From contig WRLU01000001.1 in the NCBI GenBank assembly GCA_009777475.1, positions 23,608 to 87,607 of the forward strand: DNA of 64,000 bases. Direction: 5' to 3'. The DNA comes from Oscillospiraceae bacterium (GTDB taxonomy: Bacteria; Bacillota; Clostridia; Oscillospirales; UBA929). Every line of letters starts with the position of its first letter. Position 1 is the stretch's first letter. This document shows positions 25,583 to 33,888 of this stretch, one piece after another. Position numbers and translations under genes: made by a program. The notes under the pieces are model-generated. The model made no database searches, was not told where the DNA came from, and was given only the letters and a program-made list of their open reading frames with translations.

Positions 25583-26566
25583 ATGACAGCAGCAAAGAGT
25601 GTTGCGGCAATTGTTGCGCGTATGCTGATTCTATTGGCTATGGTAAGCATATTGGCGTTTGTGCTTGTGATAAACTCTCCCATTGATCCCCTTGTGTCAT
25701 ACATAGGCCCCGAATCGACCCTTTCACAGGAAGCAAGGCAGGAAATTACAGAATATTGGAGTCTTGACAAATCAGGTACCGAAAGGTATTTGCAGTGGGT
25801 TAAAAATATCCTTAGCGGGGATTTTGGCGTTTCGATTACATATAAACGCCCGGTAATCGGCGTTATAGGGGAACGCTTTGCCTGTTCAGTAGCTCTTATG
25901 GCTACTGCATGGGTATTTTCCGGTGTTCTGGGGTTCCTCCTGGGTCTGGCGGCGGGAACCCGCCAGGGTAGCTTTTTCGACAAAACAGTAAGGCTTTTCT
26001 GTTTAGTTTTGCAGTCATCGCCCCCATTTTGGGTGGGGTTGCTAGTGTTAAGCATTTTCGCCGTAAATTTAGGCTGGTTTCCTATTGGTTTAGCCGTACC
26101 TATGGGAAAGCTTGCATCTGAAGTGACGTTTGCAGACAGGATACACCACCTAATACTTCCGATGGCGACCCTTACCATCGCCAGTATGGGGAAAATAGCT
26201 CTGTTCACCAGGCAAAAAGCCGCCGACATAGCAGGCAGTGAGTTTGTTTTGTTCGGGTTGGCACGAGGATTTGAGGGAGGTGGGCTAATGCGCCGCCACA
26301 TTCTCAGAAACGCAGCTTTTCCCGCTATAACACTTCAGTTCTCCTCCTTTTCAGAGCTGTTTGGAGGATTAGTTCTTGCTGAGACGGTGTTTTCCTATCC
26401 CGGAATAGGATCTGCGGCAGTGGCAGCTGCTTTGGGAAGCGATGTGCCTCTGTTGCTCGGGATTACCCTTTTCAGTGCGATATTTGTATTTTGCGGAAAT
26501 CTCGTAGCCAATCTCCTGTACAAAGCCGCCGATCCTAGTCTTAGAGGGGGCAGTGAATGTGTATAA
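25583..26566 (+). CDS. ABC transporter permease, DppB/OppB type
   Basis: The 327-residue protein has the six-segment DppB-like layout with a long extracytoplasmic loop (PIDPLVSYIGPESTLSQEAR, GDFGVSITYKRPVIGVIGER). The EAA-loop region is HHLILPMATLTIASMGKIAL, and the last part PGIGSAAVAAALGSDVPLLL fits the family, whose members typically carry YPGIGxLxxxAIxxRDYP. RBS GGGAGG. It overlaps the following permease by 14 nt. Confidence 0.88.
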   Translation: MTAAKSVAAIVARMLILLAMVSILAFVLVINSPIDPLVSYIGPESTLSQEARQEITEYWSLDKSGTERYLQWVKNILSGDFGVSITYKRPVIGVIGERFACSVALMATAWVFSGVLGFLLGLAAGTRQGSFFDKTVRLFCLVLQSSPPFWVGLLVLSIFAVNLGWFPIGLAVPMGKLASEVTFADRIHHLILPMATLTIASMGKIALFTRQKAADIAGSEFVLFGLARGFEGGGLMRRHILRNAAFPAITLQFSSFSELFGGLVLAETVFSYPGIGSAAVAAALGSDVPLLLGITLFSAIFVFCGNLVANLLYKAADPSLRGGSECV

Positions 26567-27428
26567 AAGCTTGCTTGTTGCATTGTTATTCAATCACAAA
26601 ACTAAAAGTATTATTCTTATAAACATAGCCTCCGTGTATATTGTTGGCGTTTTTATTTGGGGGATGGCTCTCAGCCCGGCGGATTATTCGGTAAATTTCA
26701 ACAACAAATTCATCTCACCCTGCCCTGAGTTTTTGTTTGGTACGGACTTTTTGGGAAGAGATATGTTTTTCCGCTCGATGAAGGGACTGTCCAACAGTAT
26801 TGTCATCGGGCTTGCCGCTTCGGCGATTAGCTCGCTTATCGCTATTGTTTTTGGCATATCATCTGCAGCTATCGGTGGAAAATTTGACAAATTTGTAATG
26901 CTGTGTGTTGACTGCTGTATGGGTCTGCCGCATCTTGTACTTTTAATTCTTATATCCTTTATGCTTGGGCGCGGGGCAATCGGTGTCACTCTCGGTGTGG
27001 CATTTACGCATTGGCCCGAACTCACACGGCTGATACGCGCCGAGGTTTTGTCATTGCGCCGGGCGCATTATGTCAATGCCGCCTACAAAATGGGCAAGAG
27101 TCGGCTTTATGTGATTTCCAGGCATATGCTGCCCCATGTAATTCCTGTGTATATTACAGGGCTTGTGCTGCTATTCCCCCATGCTATTTTGCACGAGTCC
27201 GCCATAACCTTTTTGGGGTTTGGGCTACCTGCGGAAACGCCGGCTATCGGGGTTATTCTTTCCGAATCTATGCGCCATATTGCCGCCGGGAAATGGTGGC
27301 TGGCACTATTCCCGGGGATTATGCTTGCCACAGCAGTGATTCTCTTTGATGCCGCAGGGGAAAGCCTGAAGCACCTGATGAACAGCAGAACCTGCCGTCT
27401 GCACACGGGAGCAAGCGGGCCGGCATAA
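26553..27428 (+). CDS. ABC transporter permease, DppC/OppC type
   Basis: The 291-residue partner permease shows the DppC pattern: FLFGTDFLGRDMFFRSMKGL, RAEVLSLRRAHYVNAAYKMG (EAA loop, with the conserved A-G spacing), MLPHVIPVYITGLVLLFPHA and ILHESAITFLGFGLPAETPA. The start overlaps the upstream gene and has GGGGGCAGTGA before it. The operon ends here, 6 nt from the convergent sortase gene, without dppD or dppF-type ATPases; these must be supplied in trans. Confidence 0.88.
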   Translation: MNVYKSLLVALLFNHKTKSIILINIASVYIVGVFIWGMALSPADYSVNFNNKFISPCPEFLFGTDFLGRDMFFRSMKGLSNSIVIGLAASAISSLIAIVFGISSAAIGGKFDKFVMLCVDCCMGLPHLVLLILISFMLGRGAIGVTLGVAFTHWPELTRLIRAEVLSLRRAHYVNAAYKMGKSRLYVISRHMLPHVIPVYITGLVLLFPHAILHESAITFLGFGLPAETPAIGVILSESMRHIAAGKWWLALFPGIMLATAVILFDAAGESLKHLMNSRTCRLHTGASGPA

Positions 27429-27433
27429 TCCCA

Positions 27434-28636
27434 TTACGGTGCTATAATTTCGGCAGACACAATGCCCTTTTTCCCGGGCGAGTATTCACCGTACGCAACA
27501 ACCAGGCTGCCGGTCAGACTGGCTGCCTTCCCGGTTATTTTGCCGCCTTCCCTTTTTGCGGTGTTTTTGATTCTGATTTCAAATTCGCCGCTCTCCCATA
27601 CCCTCGGCAAGCCTCCCCACCGTTGGGTGCTTGGGTTATATACCTCGTATTTTTCGTCTAAATTAATCCTGCCCTTAACAGGCGCAAGGGTCCTGCTCTT
27701 CAGCTTTGCTCGGGCGGCAGGCTTGATAGTCTGCACCTTTGAATCAGGCTTTTTGTCTCGGGAAATTTTTTTAGCATATATAGGCACACCTGAGGTAATG
27801 CAGTCTGATATGTCAAGGGTAACGCTCTCTTCCTTTACCTCGGTATACTCGACGCCATTTCCCGCAGAATATAATGTACCCTGGTTGAATTTTATTGTTT
27901 CTTTTTTATAGTTAATTTTGTAATTAGGTGCTCTGGGAGGTTCAATTACCTTTACCTTTGGCGTAGGCGTGGGCGATGGCGTAGGGGAAGGCGGAGGGGG
28001 CGGGGTTACAGTACCTGACTTGCTTAGTCTGACCACAACCCTCTCCACCCGGGTTTTGGTGCATGTAAACAAGGTCAGATCATACCGTGTGTTAATAATA
28101 TTCTCGAATTCATTTTCATGTATTTTGCTAATCTTGTCAACCTTATAGTCGTGCCGGACCTCGTTTGTGTCGGTGATGCTTACCGAATCACCGGATTTAA
28201 GCCTTGGCAGTCCGCCAAAATGCCTGCTGTAGTTATGCCCGCCGATTACCAGAGAGCCTGAAAGATCGCCACTCCAGCGGCAAGGCGTTTTCTTTAAGCT
28301 TTCTTCCGTTACCTCAACGTTTACCGGCAGCAGCCCTACAGGCAGCGGGGAAATGTCAAGCAAGCCAAGATACTTCCTTCCATTGAGCTCAAGAACAGGA
28401 TGCGGAGTTGGGGAAGGCTTAGCCGCCGGGGCAGATTTCTTTTTTCTGGGTTCAGGAGGCTTGGCGTAGGTTATGCTGATTTTTTCAATCCGTTCGGACT
28501 CCATCAGATCAGACAGCTCATGCGCCGTTTGCCCGGCACTGCTGCCCGCCCTGATGTCTTCAAGCATATTTGAAAACATCAGCCCGGCTGAAAGCAGAAC
28601 TGCCAAAACCCCGGCTCCGAGCATAACCTTTTTCAT
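27434..28636 (-). CDS. Sortase with a long C-terminal extension
   Basis: Membrane-anchored transpeptidase expected to attach surface proteins to the wall. An N-terminal anchor (about 1-25) and a Pro/Lys linker precede the sortase fold at about 80-206: catalytic His134 in GGHNYSRHFG, Cys192 in LTLFTCT and Arg203 in VERVVVR. A Pro-rich linker (210-228, TPPPPPSPTPSPTPT) then leads to a ~170-residue C-terminal region with beta-rich, basic character (GVPIYAKKISRDKKPDSK ... GGLPRVWESGEFEIRIKN), not part of any sortase I know. It lies next to an LPxxT-type membrane-tailed protein and three related secreted proteins, its probable partners. Start ATG 28636; upstream GGGGATGTCAGA gives an RBS. Confidence 0.88.
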   Translation of the reverse strand: MKKVMLGAGVLAVLLSAGLMFSNMLEDIRAGSSAGQTAHELSDLMESERIEKISITYAKPPEPRKKKSAPAAKPSPTPHPVLELNGRKYLGLLDISPLPVGLLPVNVEVTEESLKKTPCRWSGDLSGSLVIGGHNYSRHFGGLPRLKSGDSVSITDTNEVRHDYKVDKISKIHENEFENIINTRYDLTLFTCTKTRVERVVVRLSKSGTVTPPPPPSPTPSPTPTPKVKVIEPPRAPNYKINYKKETIKFNQGTLYSAGNGVEYTEVKEESVTLDISDCITSGVPIYAKKISRDKKPDSKVQTIKPAARAKLKSRTLAPVKGRINLDEKYEVYNPSTQRWGGLPRVWESGEFEIRIKNTAKREGGKITGKAASLTGSLVVAYGEYSPGKKGIVSAEIIAP

Positions 28637-28656
28637 TCTGACATCCCCCTATACGC

Positions 28657-28687
28657 CGCCCCGCCGTCCTAAGGGGACGGCGGGGCG
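28657..28687 (-). terminator. 13-bp GC hairpin between surface protein gene and sortase gene
   Basis: CGCCCCGCCGTCC (28657-28669) pairs perfectly with GGACGGCGGGGCG (28675-28687). It lies 13 nt beyond the stop of the 28700 gene and about 20 nt before the sortase start, so it could attenuate read-through or stabilise the upstream message. Confidence 0.6.
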
Positions 28688-28699
28688 ATCCATAGTTAT

Positions 28700-29518
28700 T
28701 TACTGTTTTGTTTCCCTCCTGCCGATAAAGAGGCAGGCGGCAAGCATCATCATGCCAAGCCCCCCTAATACAGAGGCGGGCCAAAAGGGCAGACCTGTCC
28801 TTATAGTCTCATTCCTTGTGGATGCGGGCAGGCTCCCGCCGCCCTCGCGGGGGGCCGCTGCCACCGCTTGCTGCGCAGGGAGGGAATCGTCAATCATCAG
28901 CTCTGTTAGGGCAACCTCATTCCTTGGGGAGGTATCAGGATCATAGCTATACTTTATTCTAAGGAGCCGTACATTGGTAACATTTAATTGAAAGGGAACG
29001 GCAAGAGAGTCCACAGTAACTGTCAGTATCGGAGCATTGGCACCGTCTGCATAGAAATCAATCTGAGCCGCTCTGCCCCCATTTGATCTAAGTACAAAAT
29101 CTGTCAGGCTTGCTGTTCCGGTAAGCTCGGTATAATTCTTTTGCAGATTAAAAAAAACACTCAGCTCTCTTGTGCCATTAACGGCAGGAGCCACAGGGCC
29201 GGCACCACCATTCGGCTGAACAGCAGGCAGGTTCCATGTTCCGGCCTTGAATACAAGGGCATTGCGGTGAGCTACACCTCCTACTTCAACAAAGGGATCG
29301 CTGTCGCTTGTGGAAGGCAGATAGTAAAATGCGTGTATCTCATTGTCAGGCACATTCCCCCCAACACTGCTGGTTGCCATGCTCGCACCAGCATGGGGCT
29401 CAATAATCCCCAAAAGCTCCAGCCAGTTTTCTGCCAATGCATAGGGATAAACAGAGGTAAGCAACAGGCTCACCGCCATAACCATGACTAAATGGACGAT
29501 TTTATTTGTAATTTTCAA
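28700..29518 (-). CDS. NPCBM-like surface protein with a sortase-type membrane tail
   Basis: 272 residues. Signal peptide about 1-29. The N-terminal motif WLELLGIIEPHAGASMATSS and the NPCBM-like domain (NALVFKAGTWNLPAV, FFNLQKNYTELTGTASLTD, FYADGANAPILTVTVDSLAV, LRIKYSYDP) match the three downstream paralogues in order, but the InlB repeat and fibronectin-like domain are absent. The C-terminus instead has LPAST (230-234), a spacer, a hydrophobic stretch (VLGGLGMMMLAACLFI) and GRRETKQ, the layout of a cell wall sorting signal with a non-consensus pentapeptide. It is immediately upstream of the sortase gene and is therefore its best candidate substrate. NPCBM-type domains bind carbohydrate in glycoside hydrolases. 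Confidence 0.8.
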   Translation of the reverse strand: MKITNKIVHLVMVMAVSLLLTSVYPYALAENWLELLGIIEPHAGASMATSSVGGNVPDNEIHAFYYLPSTSDSDPFVEVGGVAHRNALVFKAGTWNLPAVQPNGGAGPVAPAVNGTRELSVFFNLQKNYTELTGTASLTDFVLRSNGGRAAQIDFYADGANAPILTVTVDSLAVPFQLNVTNVRLLRIKYSYDPDTSPRNEVALTELMIDDSLPAQQAVAAAPREGGGSLPASTRNETIRTGLPFWPASVLGGLGMMMLAACLFIGRRETKQ

Positions 29519-29559
29519 TGAAAACCCCTCCTGATTTTATTTTCGGCTGCTCTCCGTCA

Positions 29560-30747
29560 TTATCTTTTTGTCAGCCTGATCCTGCTGTTTCTCCAGCCGC
29601 TGTTTGCAAATTTCCCGGCTGAATCCCTGCGCCTGGCACGGACACGGACATAGTAGGTGGTATTCCTTTTCAGCTTGACGGTTCCGAAGCTGGTCCTGCT
29701 TACAAAATTTTTAGTAAATTTTTTATTTGTTGCGATTTGAATTTGATAACGCACCCCAGTAACACGCCCGCCTGCAATACCGATTTTCATTTTAGCTAGG
29801 GATGGGTTTGTTAGTCTAAGAGGGCGAGGGCGGGGCGGCTTTGCTGAAATCCAGCGGGCATAGTAGGTGGGGGTGCCGTTGATAGCCGGAGTTTTCTTTC
29901 CGTCAAGCCTTCTCCCGCCTGTCGCCGGTGCGGTCCACCAGCCGTCAAGCAGATACCCCCTGCGGGTGACCTTAGGCAGATTTGTTCTCTTGCCTCTGGC
30001 AACAGTCCTCTCAAGGAGGGAATTCTTGCCTCCTTCTATATTGCCTCTGGTGCCGTTAAAGGTTACGGTGTATTTTGCTGTTTCCAACTCGGGTATAGTA
30101 TCGTCAATCCTCAAATGGGTAATCGCGAGCGAATTTCCGCTTCCATTACCACTATAGACGGTATCGTCATCGTATACGGGAACATAGCGTATTCTCAGCT
30201 CTCTTGCGCCGGTAAGGTCTATTTCAAAAGGCACACCCCGGGAATCAACATTAACCCATTTCGGTGAGCTTCCCGCACCATCGGTAAAAAATCCGACCCT
30301 GCCCATCTTCCCATCGTCCACATACTTCACTATATCGGGTATGCTCAGCCTTCCCTGGAGCTTTGTATAACCCCCATTTAGGCTGAACCAAACATCTTTG
30401 TGAGTGTCTTTTGGGGGGCAGTCTGGGCATACTGGGCATACTCGGCATAAATGCACAGGATTGCACACCCCGGCACGGAAGACAAGGGCATTTTGCAGAC
30501 TCTCGCCTCCTATTCTAACTCTGCCTCCACCCACGGCATTGGGAAAATACCAAGCTCCTATATTGGTGTGGCCAACAGCATACACGTTGCTGTATCCCGC
30601 GTCATAATCAATCAGGCCTATATCTGCCCCCTCATACGGAGGTATAATCGTTAAAAGATCCGACCATCCTGCCAGTGCGCCTGGCAATACTGACATCAGC
30701 ATGACCATCGTCAGTATTACGGCGGTAATCCTCCTTGCACCCTTCAT
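29560..30747 (-). CDS. Secreted NPCBM-like / InlB-repeat / fibronectin-like protein, paralogue 1
   Basis: 395 residues from the ATG at 30747 (AGAGGAG upstream; the start at 30777 is rejected). Signal peptide 1-26; W28-x2-LLTIIPP motif; NPCBM-like domain about 40-218 interrupted after NALVFRAG by a Cys-rich insert (94-118, CNPVHLCRVCPVCPDCPPK); InlB B-repeat 226-299 (GYLLDGWWTAPATGGRRLDG ... YYARWI); basic fibronectin-like domain 303-392 (VRYQIQIATNKKFTK, NTTYYVRVRARRRDSAGKFA). No sorting signal. Nearly identical to the next upstream copy outside the insert. Wall attachment could rely on the basic C-terminus. Confidence 0.85.
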   Translation of the reverse strand: MKGARRITAVILTMVMLMSVLPGALAGWSDLLTIIPPYEGADIGLIDYDAGYSNVYAVGHTNIGAWYFPNAVGGGRVRIGGESLQNALVFRAGVCNPVHLCRVCPVCPDCPPKDTHKDVWFSLNGGYTKLQGRLSIPDIVKYVDDGKMGRVGFFTDGAGSSPKWVNVDSRGVPFEIDLTGARELRIRYVPVYDDDTVYSGNGSGNSLAITHLRIDDTIPELETAKYTVTFNGTRGNIEGGKNSLLERTVARGKRTNLPKVTRRGYLLDGWWTAPATGGRRLDGKKTPAINGTPTYYARWISAKPPRPRPLRLTNPSLAKMKIGIAGGRVTGVRYQIQIATNKKFTKNFVSRTSFGTVKLKRNTTYYVRVRARRRDSAGKFANSGWRNSRIRLTKR

Positions 30748-30786
30748 AAAACAACCACTCCTCTCATTTCCGGCCACTCTCCGTCA

Positions 30787-31941
30787 TCATCTTGTCAGCC
30801 TGATCCTGCTGTTTCTCCAGCCGCTGTTTGCAAACTTCCCGGCCGAATCCCTGCGCCTGGCACGGATACGGACATAGTAAGTGGTATTCCTTTTCAGCTT
30901 GACAGTGCCGAAGCTGGTCCTGCTTCTATAGTTTTTAGTAAATCTCTGATTTGTGGCAATTTCGATTTGATAGCGCAAGCCATCAACTCGTCCTCCGGCA
31001 ATGCGAATCCTCATTCTGGCGCGCGAGGGATTTGTCAGTTTAAGGGAACGAGGGCGGGGCGGCTTTGCCGAAATCCAGCGGGCATAGTAGGTAGAGGTAC
31101 CGTTGATAACCGGGGTTTTCTTTCCGTCAAGCCTTCTCCCGCCTGTCGCAGGTGCGGTCCACCAGCCGTCAAACAGATACCCCTTGCGGGTGACCTTAGG
31201 CAGATCTGTTTTCCTGCCTCTGGCAACAGTTCTCTCAAGAAGGGAGCTTTTCCCCCCTTCTATATTGCCTCCGCTGCCGTTAAAGGCTACGGTGTATTTT
31301 GCTGTTTCCGGCTCGGGTATAGTATCGTCAATCCTCAAGTGAGTAATCGCGAGCGAGTTTCCGCTTCCATTACCACTTGTATCGGACTCGTATTCGGTAG
31401 TATAGCGTATTCTCAGATTCTTTGCGCCGGTAAGGTCTATTTCAAAAGGCTCATTCTGGGTATCAACATTAAACCATTTTGATGAGCTTCCCGCACCATC
31501 GGTAAAAAATTCGACTCTGCCCATCTTTCCCGCGTTAGTATCCTTCACTATGTCAGGTATGCTCAGCCTTCCCTGGAGCTTTGTATAACCCCCATTTAAG
31601 CTGAACCCAACATAACGAGTAGTGCTTGGGGTGTGGGGAGTATGTATGCAAACAGGATTGCACTGCCCGGCACGGAAGACAAGGGCATTTTTCACATGCT
31701 CGCCTGCTATTTTAACCCTGCCTCCACCCACGACATTGGGAAAATACCAAGCTCCTATATCGGTATCGCCAACAGCATATACAGTATTGTATCCCGCGTC
31801 ATAATCAGTCAGGCCTATACCTGCCCCCGACGGAGGTATAGTAGTTAAAAGATCCGACCATCCTGCCAGTGCGCCTGGCAATACTGACATCAGCATGACC
31901 ATCGTCAGTATTACGGCGGTAATCCTCCTTGCACCCTTCAT
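30787..31941 (-). CDS. Secreted NPCBM-like / InlB-repeat / fibronectin-like protein, paralogue 2
   Basis: 384 residues, RBS AAGGGGGG. The same domain order as paralogue 1 and almost the same sequence, including the same first ~30 residues and the same DNA over the signal peptide, which shows a recent tandem duplication. The insert after NALVFRAGQCNP is shorter and different (CIHTPHTPSTTRY), with only two Cys. The NPCBM core (VGFSLNGGYTKLQGRLSIPD ... GNGSGNSLAITHLRIDD), the InlB repeat (GYLFDGWWTAPATGGRRLDG) and the basic fibronectin-like domain are intact. It is separated from paralogue 1 by 39 nt and lies 178 nt from paralogue 3. Confidence 0.85.
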   Translation of the reverse strand: MKGARRITAVILTMVMLMSVLPGALAGWSDLLTTIPPSGAGIGLTDYDAGYNTVYAVGDTDIGAWYFPNVVGGGRVKIAGEHVKNALVFRAGQCNPVCIHTPHTPSTTRYVGFSLNGGYTKLQGRLSIPDIVKDTNAGKMGRVEFFTDGAGSSSKWFNVDTQNEPFEIDLTGAKNLRIRYTTEYESDTSGNGSGNSLAITHLRIDDTIPEPETAKYTVAFNGSGGNIEGGKSSLLERTVARGRKTDLPKVTRKGYLFDGWWTAPATGGRRLDGKKTPVINGTSTYYARWISAKPPRPRSLKLTNPSRARMRIRIAGGRVDGLRYQIEIATNQRFTKNYRSRTSFGTVKLKRNTTYYVRIRARRRDSAGKFANSGWRNSRIRLTR

Positions 31942-32052
31942 TTAAATCCCCCCTTTTTTTCAGACAGTTAAACACCGGCCTTTACTATATTGTACCTTGC
32001 TTTCCTTCTTTGTCAACTTAATTTTTGCTTTTTTGAATATTTTCAGCAAAAT

Positions 32053-32086
32053 GTGCAAAATGCATATATATATATGCATTTTGCAC
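32053..32086. promoter_or_regulatory. 34-nt perfect palindrome between paralogues 2 and 3
   Basis: GTGCAAAATGCATATAT (32053-32069) is exactly mirrored by ATATATGCATTTTGCAC (32070-32086), without a loop. The stretch lies between the stop of paralogue 3 and the start of paralogue 2 on the minus strand. Its AT-rich, loop-free form suggests a dimer-binding operator or cruciform more than a terminator. Confidence 0.5.
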
Positions 32087-32119
32087 CATGATTAGGGTGG
32101 AATCGACCCCTTAAATGTA

Positions 32120-33307
32120 TTATTTTGACAGCCTTATTTTCCCATTCCTCCAACGGCTGTTCGCATACCTCCCGGCAGAGTCCCTGCGCCAGGAACGAAC
32201 ACGGACATAATAGGTGGTGTTTCTTTTCAGCTTGACAGTGCCGAATTTTTCCCTGAGCCTGTAGCCCTTTGTAAACTTTTTGTTTGTTGCGATTTCAATT
32301 TCATATTTCAGCCCGGCAACACGCCCTCCGTCAAGGCTTATCCTCATCCTTGCGCGGGAGGGATTTGTCAGTTTAAGCTTACGTGGGCGGGGCGGCTTCG
32401 CCACAATCCAGCGGGCATAATATGTCTGGTCTCTGCTGATGCTGGAGGTATTCCTTCCGTCAAGCCTCCTCCCGCCTGATTCCCGGGCAGTCCACCACCC
32501 ATCGAATATATATTTCCTTCGGGTTACAGCCGGGATTTCTGTCTGTCTGCCCATGCCAACGGTTCTCCTTGCCCCTCCGCTTACTGTGCCACCCATGCCG
32601 TTAAAGGTTACGGTATGGGTGTTGTCAACCCTCAAATGGGACAGCACAAGCGCGTTTCCGCTTCCAAACCCATCGGCAGTCACATCCCTGTCAAATAACG
32701 GATAATACCGTATTCTAAGCAAATTCACACCGTTAACGTCTATTTCAAAAGGAAGAAGCAACGCATCAACATTAACCTCCATTTGTGACTTTCTCGCCCC
32801 ATCGGCAAAAAACTCAACTCTCCCCGATTTTCCGGTTTTAAACCAATGCACTGCATCTGGTATACTTATCCTACCCTGGAGCTTTGTATAGCTCCTGTTT
32901 AAGTAAAATACAACGTCCTTATGGGTAACGGGCGATCTCCCGCATTCACAGGGTTCAGGAGTAGGGGCAGGGGTTGACCTGGGGGGTGCGGTAGCGGGGG
33001 CAGGAGCAGGTATGATGCAACGGGGATTGCATTGACCCGCACGAAATACAACCGCGTTTTTATAATGTTTGCCGCCTATGCTAACAGTATCCCCATCCGG
33101 GGTGTTGGGGAACTGCCACGCCTCTATGCCGCCGAATTCCACCTCATAGTCATCATCAAAAGAGAATTCGCCTATCCCCATGTCTGCCCCGGCAAAGGGT
33201 GGAATAATCGTTAAAAGATCCGACCACGCCGCCAACACCGCCGGCAAAGCAGGCAATACCATCAATACCGACAGGACTAAGGCGGCTAGCTTTTTTATAT
33301 TTTTCAT
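32120..33307 (-). CDS. Secreted NPCBM-like / InlB-repeat / fibronectin-like protein, paralogue 3
   Basis: 395 residues, first gene of the tandem set, RBS AAGGAGG. Signal peptide about 1-26 (MKNIKKLAALVLSVLMVLPA). It has the W-SDLLTIIPPFAGADMG motif, the NPCBM-like domain (FYLNRSYTKLQGRISIPDAV, FFADGARKSQMEVNVDALLL), an InlB repeat (KYIFDGWWTARESGGRRLDG) and the fibronectin-like domain. It is more diverged from paralogues 1 and 2 than they are from each other. The insert after NAVVFRAGQCNP is the longest (about 95-131), Pro/Ala/Thr-rich with two Cys pairs (PAPATAPPRSTPAPTPEP, CECGRS). Transcription of the whole cluster could start upstream of it; no clear promoter was found. Confidence 0.85.
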   Translation of the reverse strand: MKNIKKLAALVLSVLMVLPALPAVLAAWSDLLTIIPPFAGADMGIGEFSFDDDYEVEFGGIEAWQFPNTPDGDTVSIGGKHYKNAVVFRAGQCNPRCIIPAPAPATAPPRSTPAPTPEPCECGRSPVTHKDVVFYLNRSYTKLQGRISIPDAVHWFKTGKSGRVEFFADGARKSQMEVNVDALLLPFEIDVNGVNLLRIRYYPLFDRDVTADGFGSGNALVLSHLRVDNTHTVTFNGMGGTVSGGARRTVGMGRQTEIPAVTRRKYIFDGWWTARESGGRRLDGRNTSSISRDQTYYARWIVAKPPRPRKLKLTNPSRARMRISLDGGRVAGLKYEIEIATNKKFTKGYRLREKFGTVKLKRNTTYYVRVRSWRRDSAGRYANSRWRNGKIRLSK

Positions 33308-33559
33308 TGAAAAAATCCTCCTTGATTTTTAGTTTTTTTAGGGGCCAGCCCCTGCATGGAGCAGCACTCCCCGCAAAGAAAATTGTAGCATTAAGCAATT
33401 GGATTGTCAAGGGAAACTTTTGGATTGCCCCCAGTCAGCGGACCGTTGGTAGTGCTTTGGGACAGCCGGAGCATTCAATGGGGCCAGCAAGGGGCGGAGA
33501 GAGGGCTAAGGTGCTAGGAATTGTACACAGTCCGGAATTATATGCTGCACCTCAAAACG

Positions 33560-33588
33560 CCCCCGCCCTCAATTGCAGAGGGCGGGGG
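33560..33588 (-). terminator. 11-bp GC hairpin after the CotF-like gene
   Basis: CCCCCGCCCTC (33560-33570) pairs perfectly with GAGGGCGGGGG (33578-33588), 17 nt past the stop at 33606. No T-tract follows on the minus strand. The remaining DNA between 33308 and 33559 shows no gene. Confidence 0.6.
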
Positions 33589-33605
33589 ACGGAGTGCGTA
33601 GCAAA

Positions 33606-33869
33606 TCAGCAAAATTTTTGCCGTACAGTTGAAATCTCGTTTATAGGTGCTTCCTTTACCGGGTACCAGCCCCTGCTCTCCATTGTTGTAAACAGCTCGC
33701 TCTGCATCTGATGCTGCTGGCGCAGAATGTCTAAAAGGGAATTACGCATTTCCGGACATTTGCACTCCCCTGCATAGGTGTTGTAGCTCGCCGCCATAAA
33801 CTTTTGCGTACTTAAAAGATCGGTGACCATTTCACGGTCGCCCATTGTCCCCTGGGTAACTGCTGCCAT
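33606..33869 (-). CDS. CotF-type spore coat protein
   Basis: The 87-residue product has the Coat_F pattern: MGDREMVTDLLSTQKFMAAS (TDLLxxxK), YNTYAGECKCPEMRNSLLDI and QHQMQSELFTTMESRGWYPV, a ferritin-like helical pair. It is expected in the coat or on the forespore surface. RBS AAAGGAGG is optimal. A 58-residue relative lies 19 nt upstream. Together they imply that the organism sporulates, though a promoter of sporulation type was not identified. Confidence 0.88.
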   Translation of the reverse strand: MAAVTQGTMGDREMVTDLLSTQKFMAASYNTYAGECKCPEMRNSLLDILRQQHQMQSELFTTMESRGWYPVKEAPINEISTVRQKFC

Positions 33870-33888
33870 TGATTATACCTCCTTTCAA

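Noticed and set aside
25360..26301. 313-codon minus-strand frame across the permease gene
   Set aside because: Antisense to well-supported transporter genes; Pro/Ser/Thr-rich composition is typical of shadow frames.
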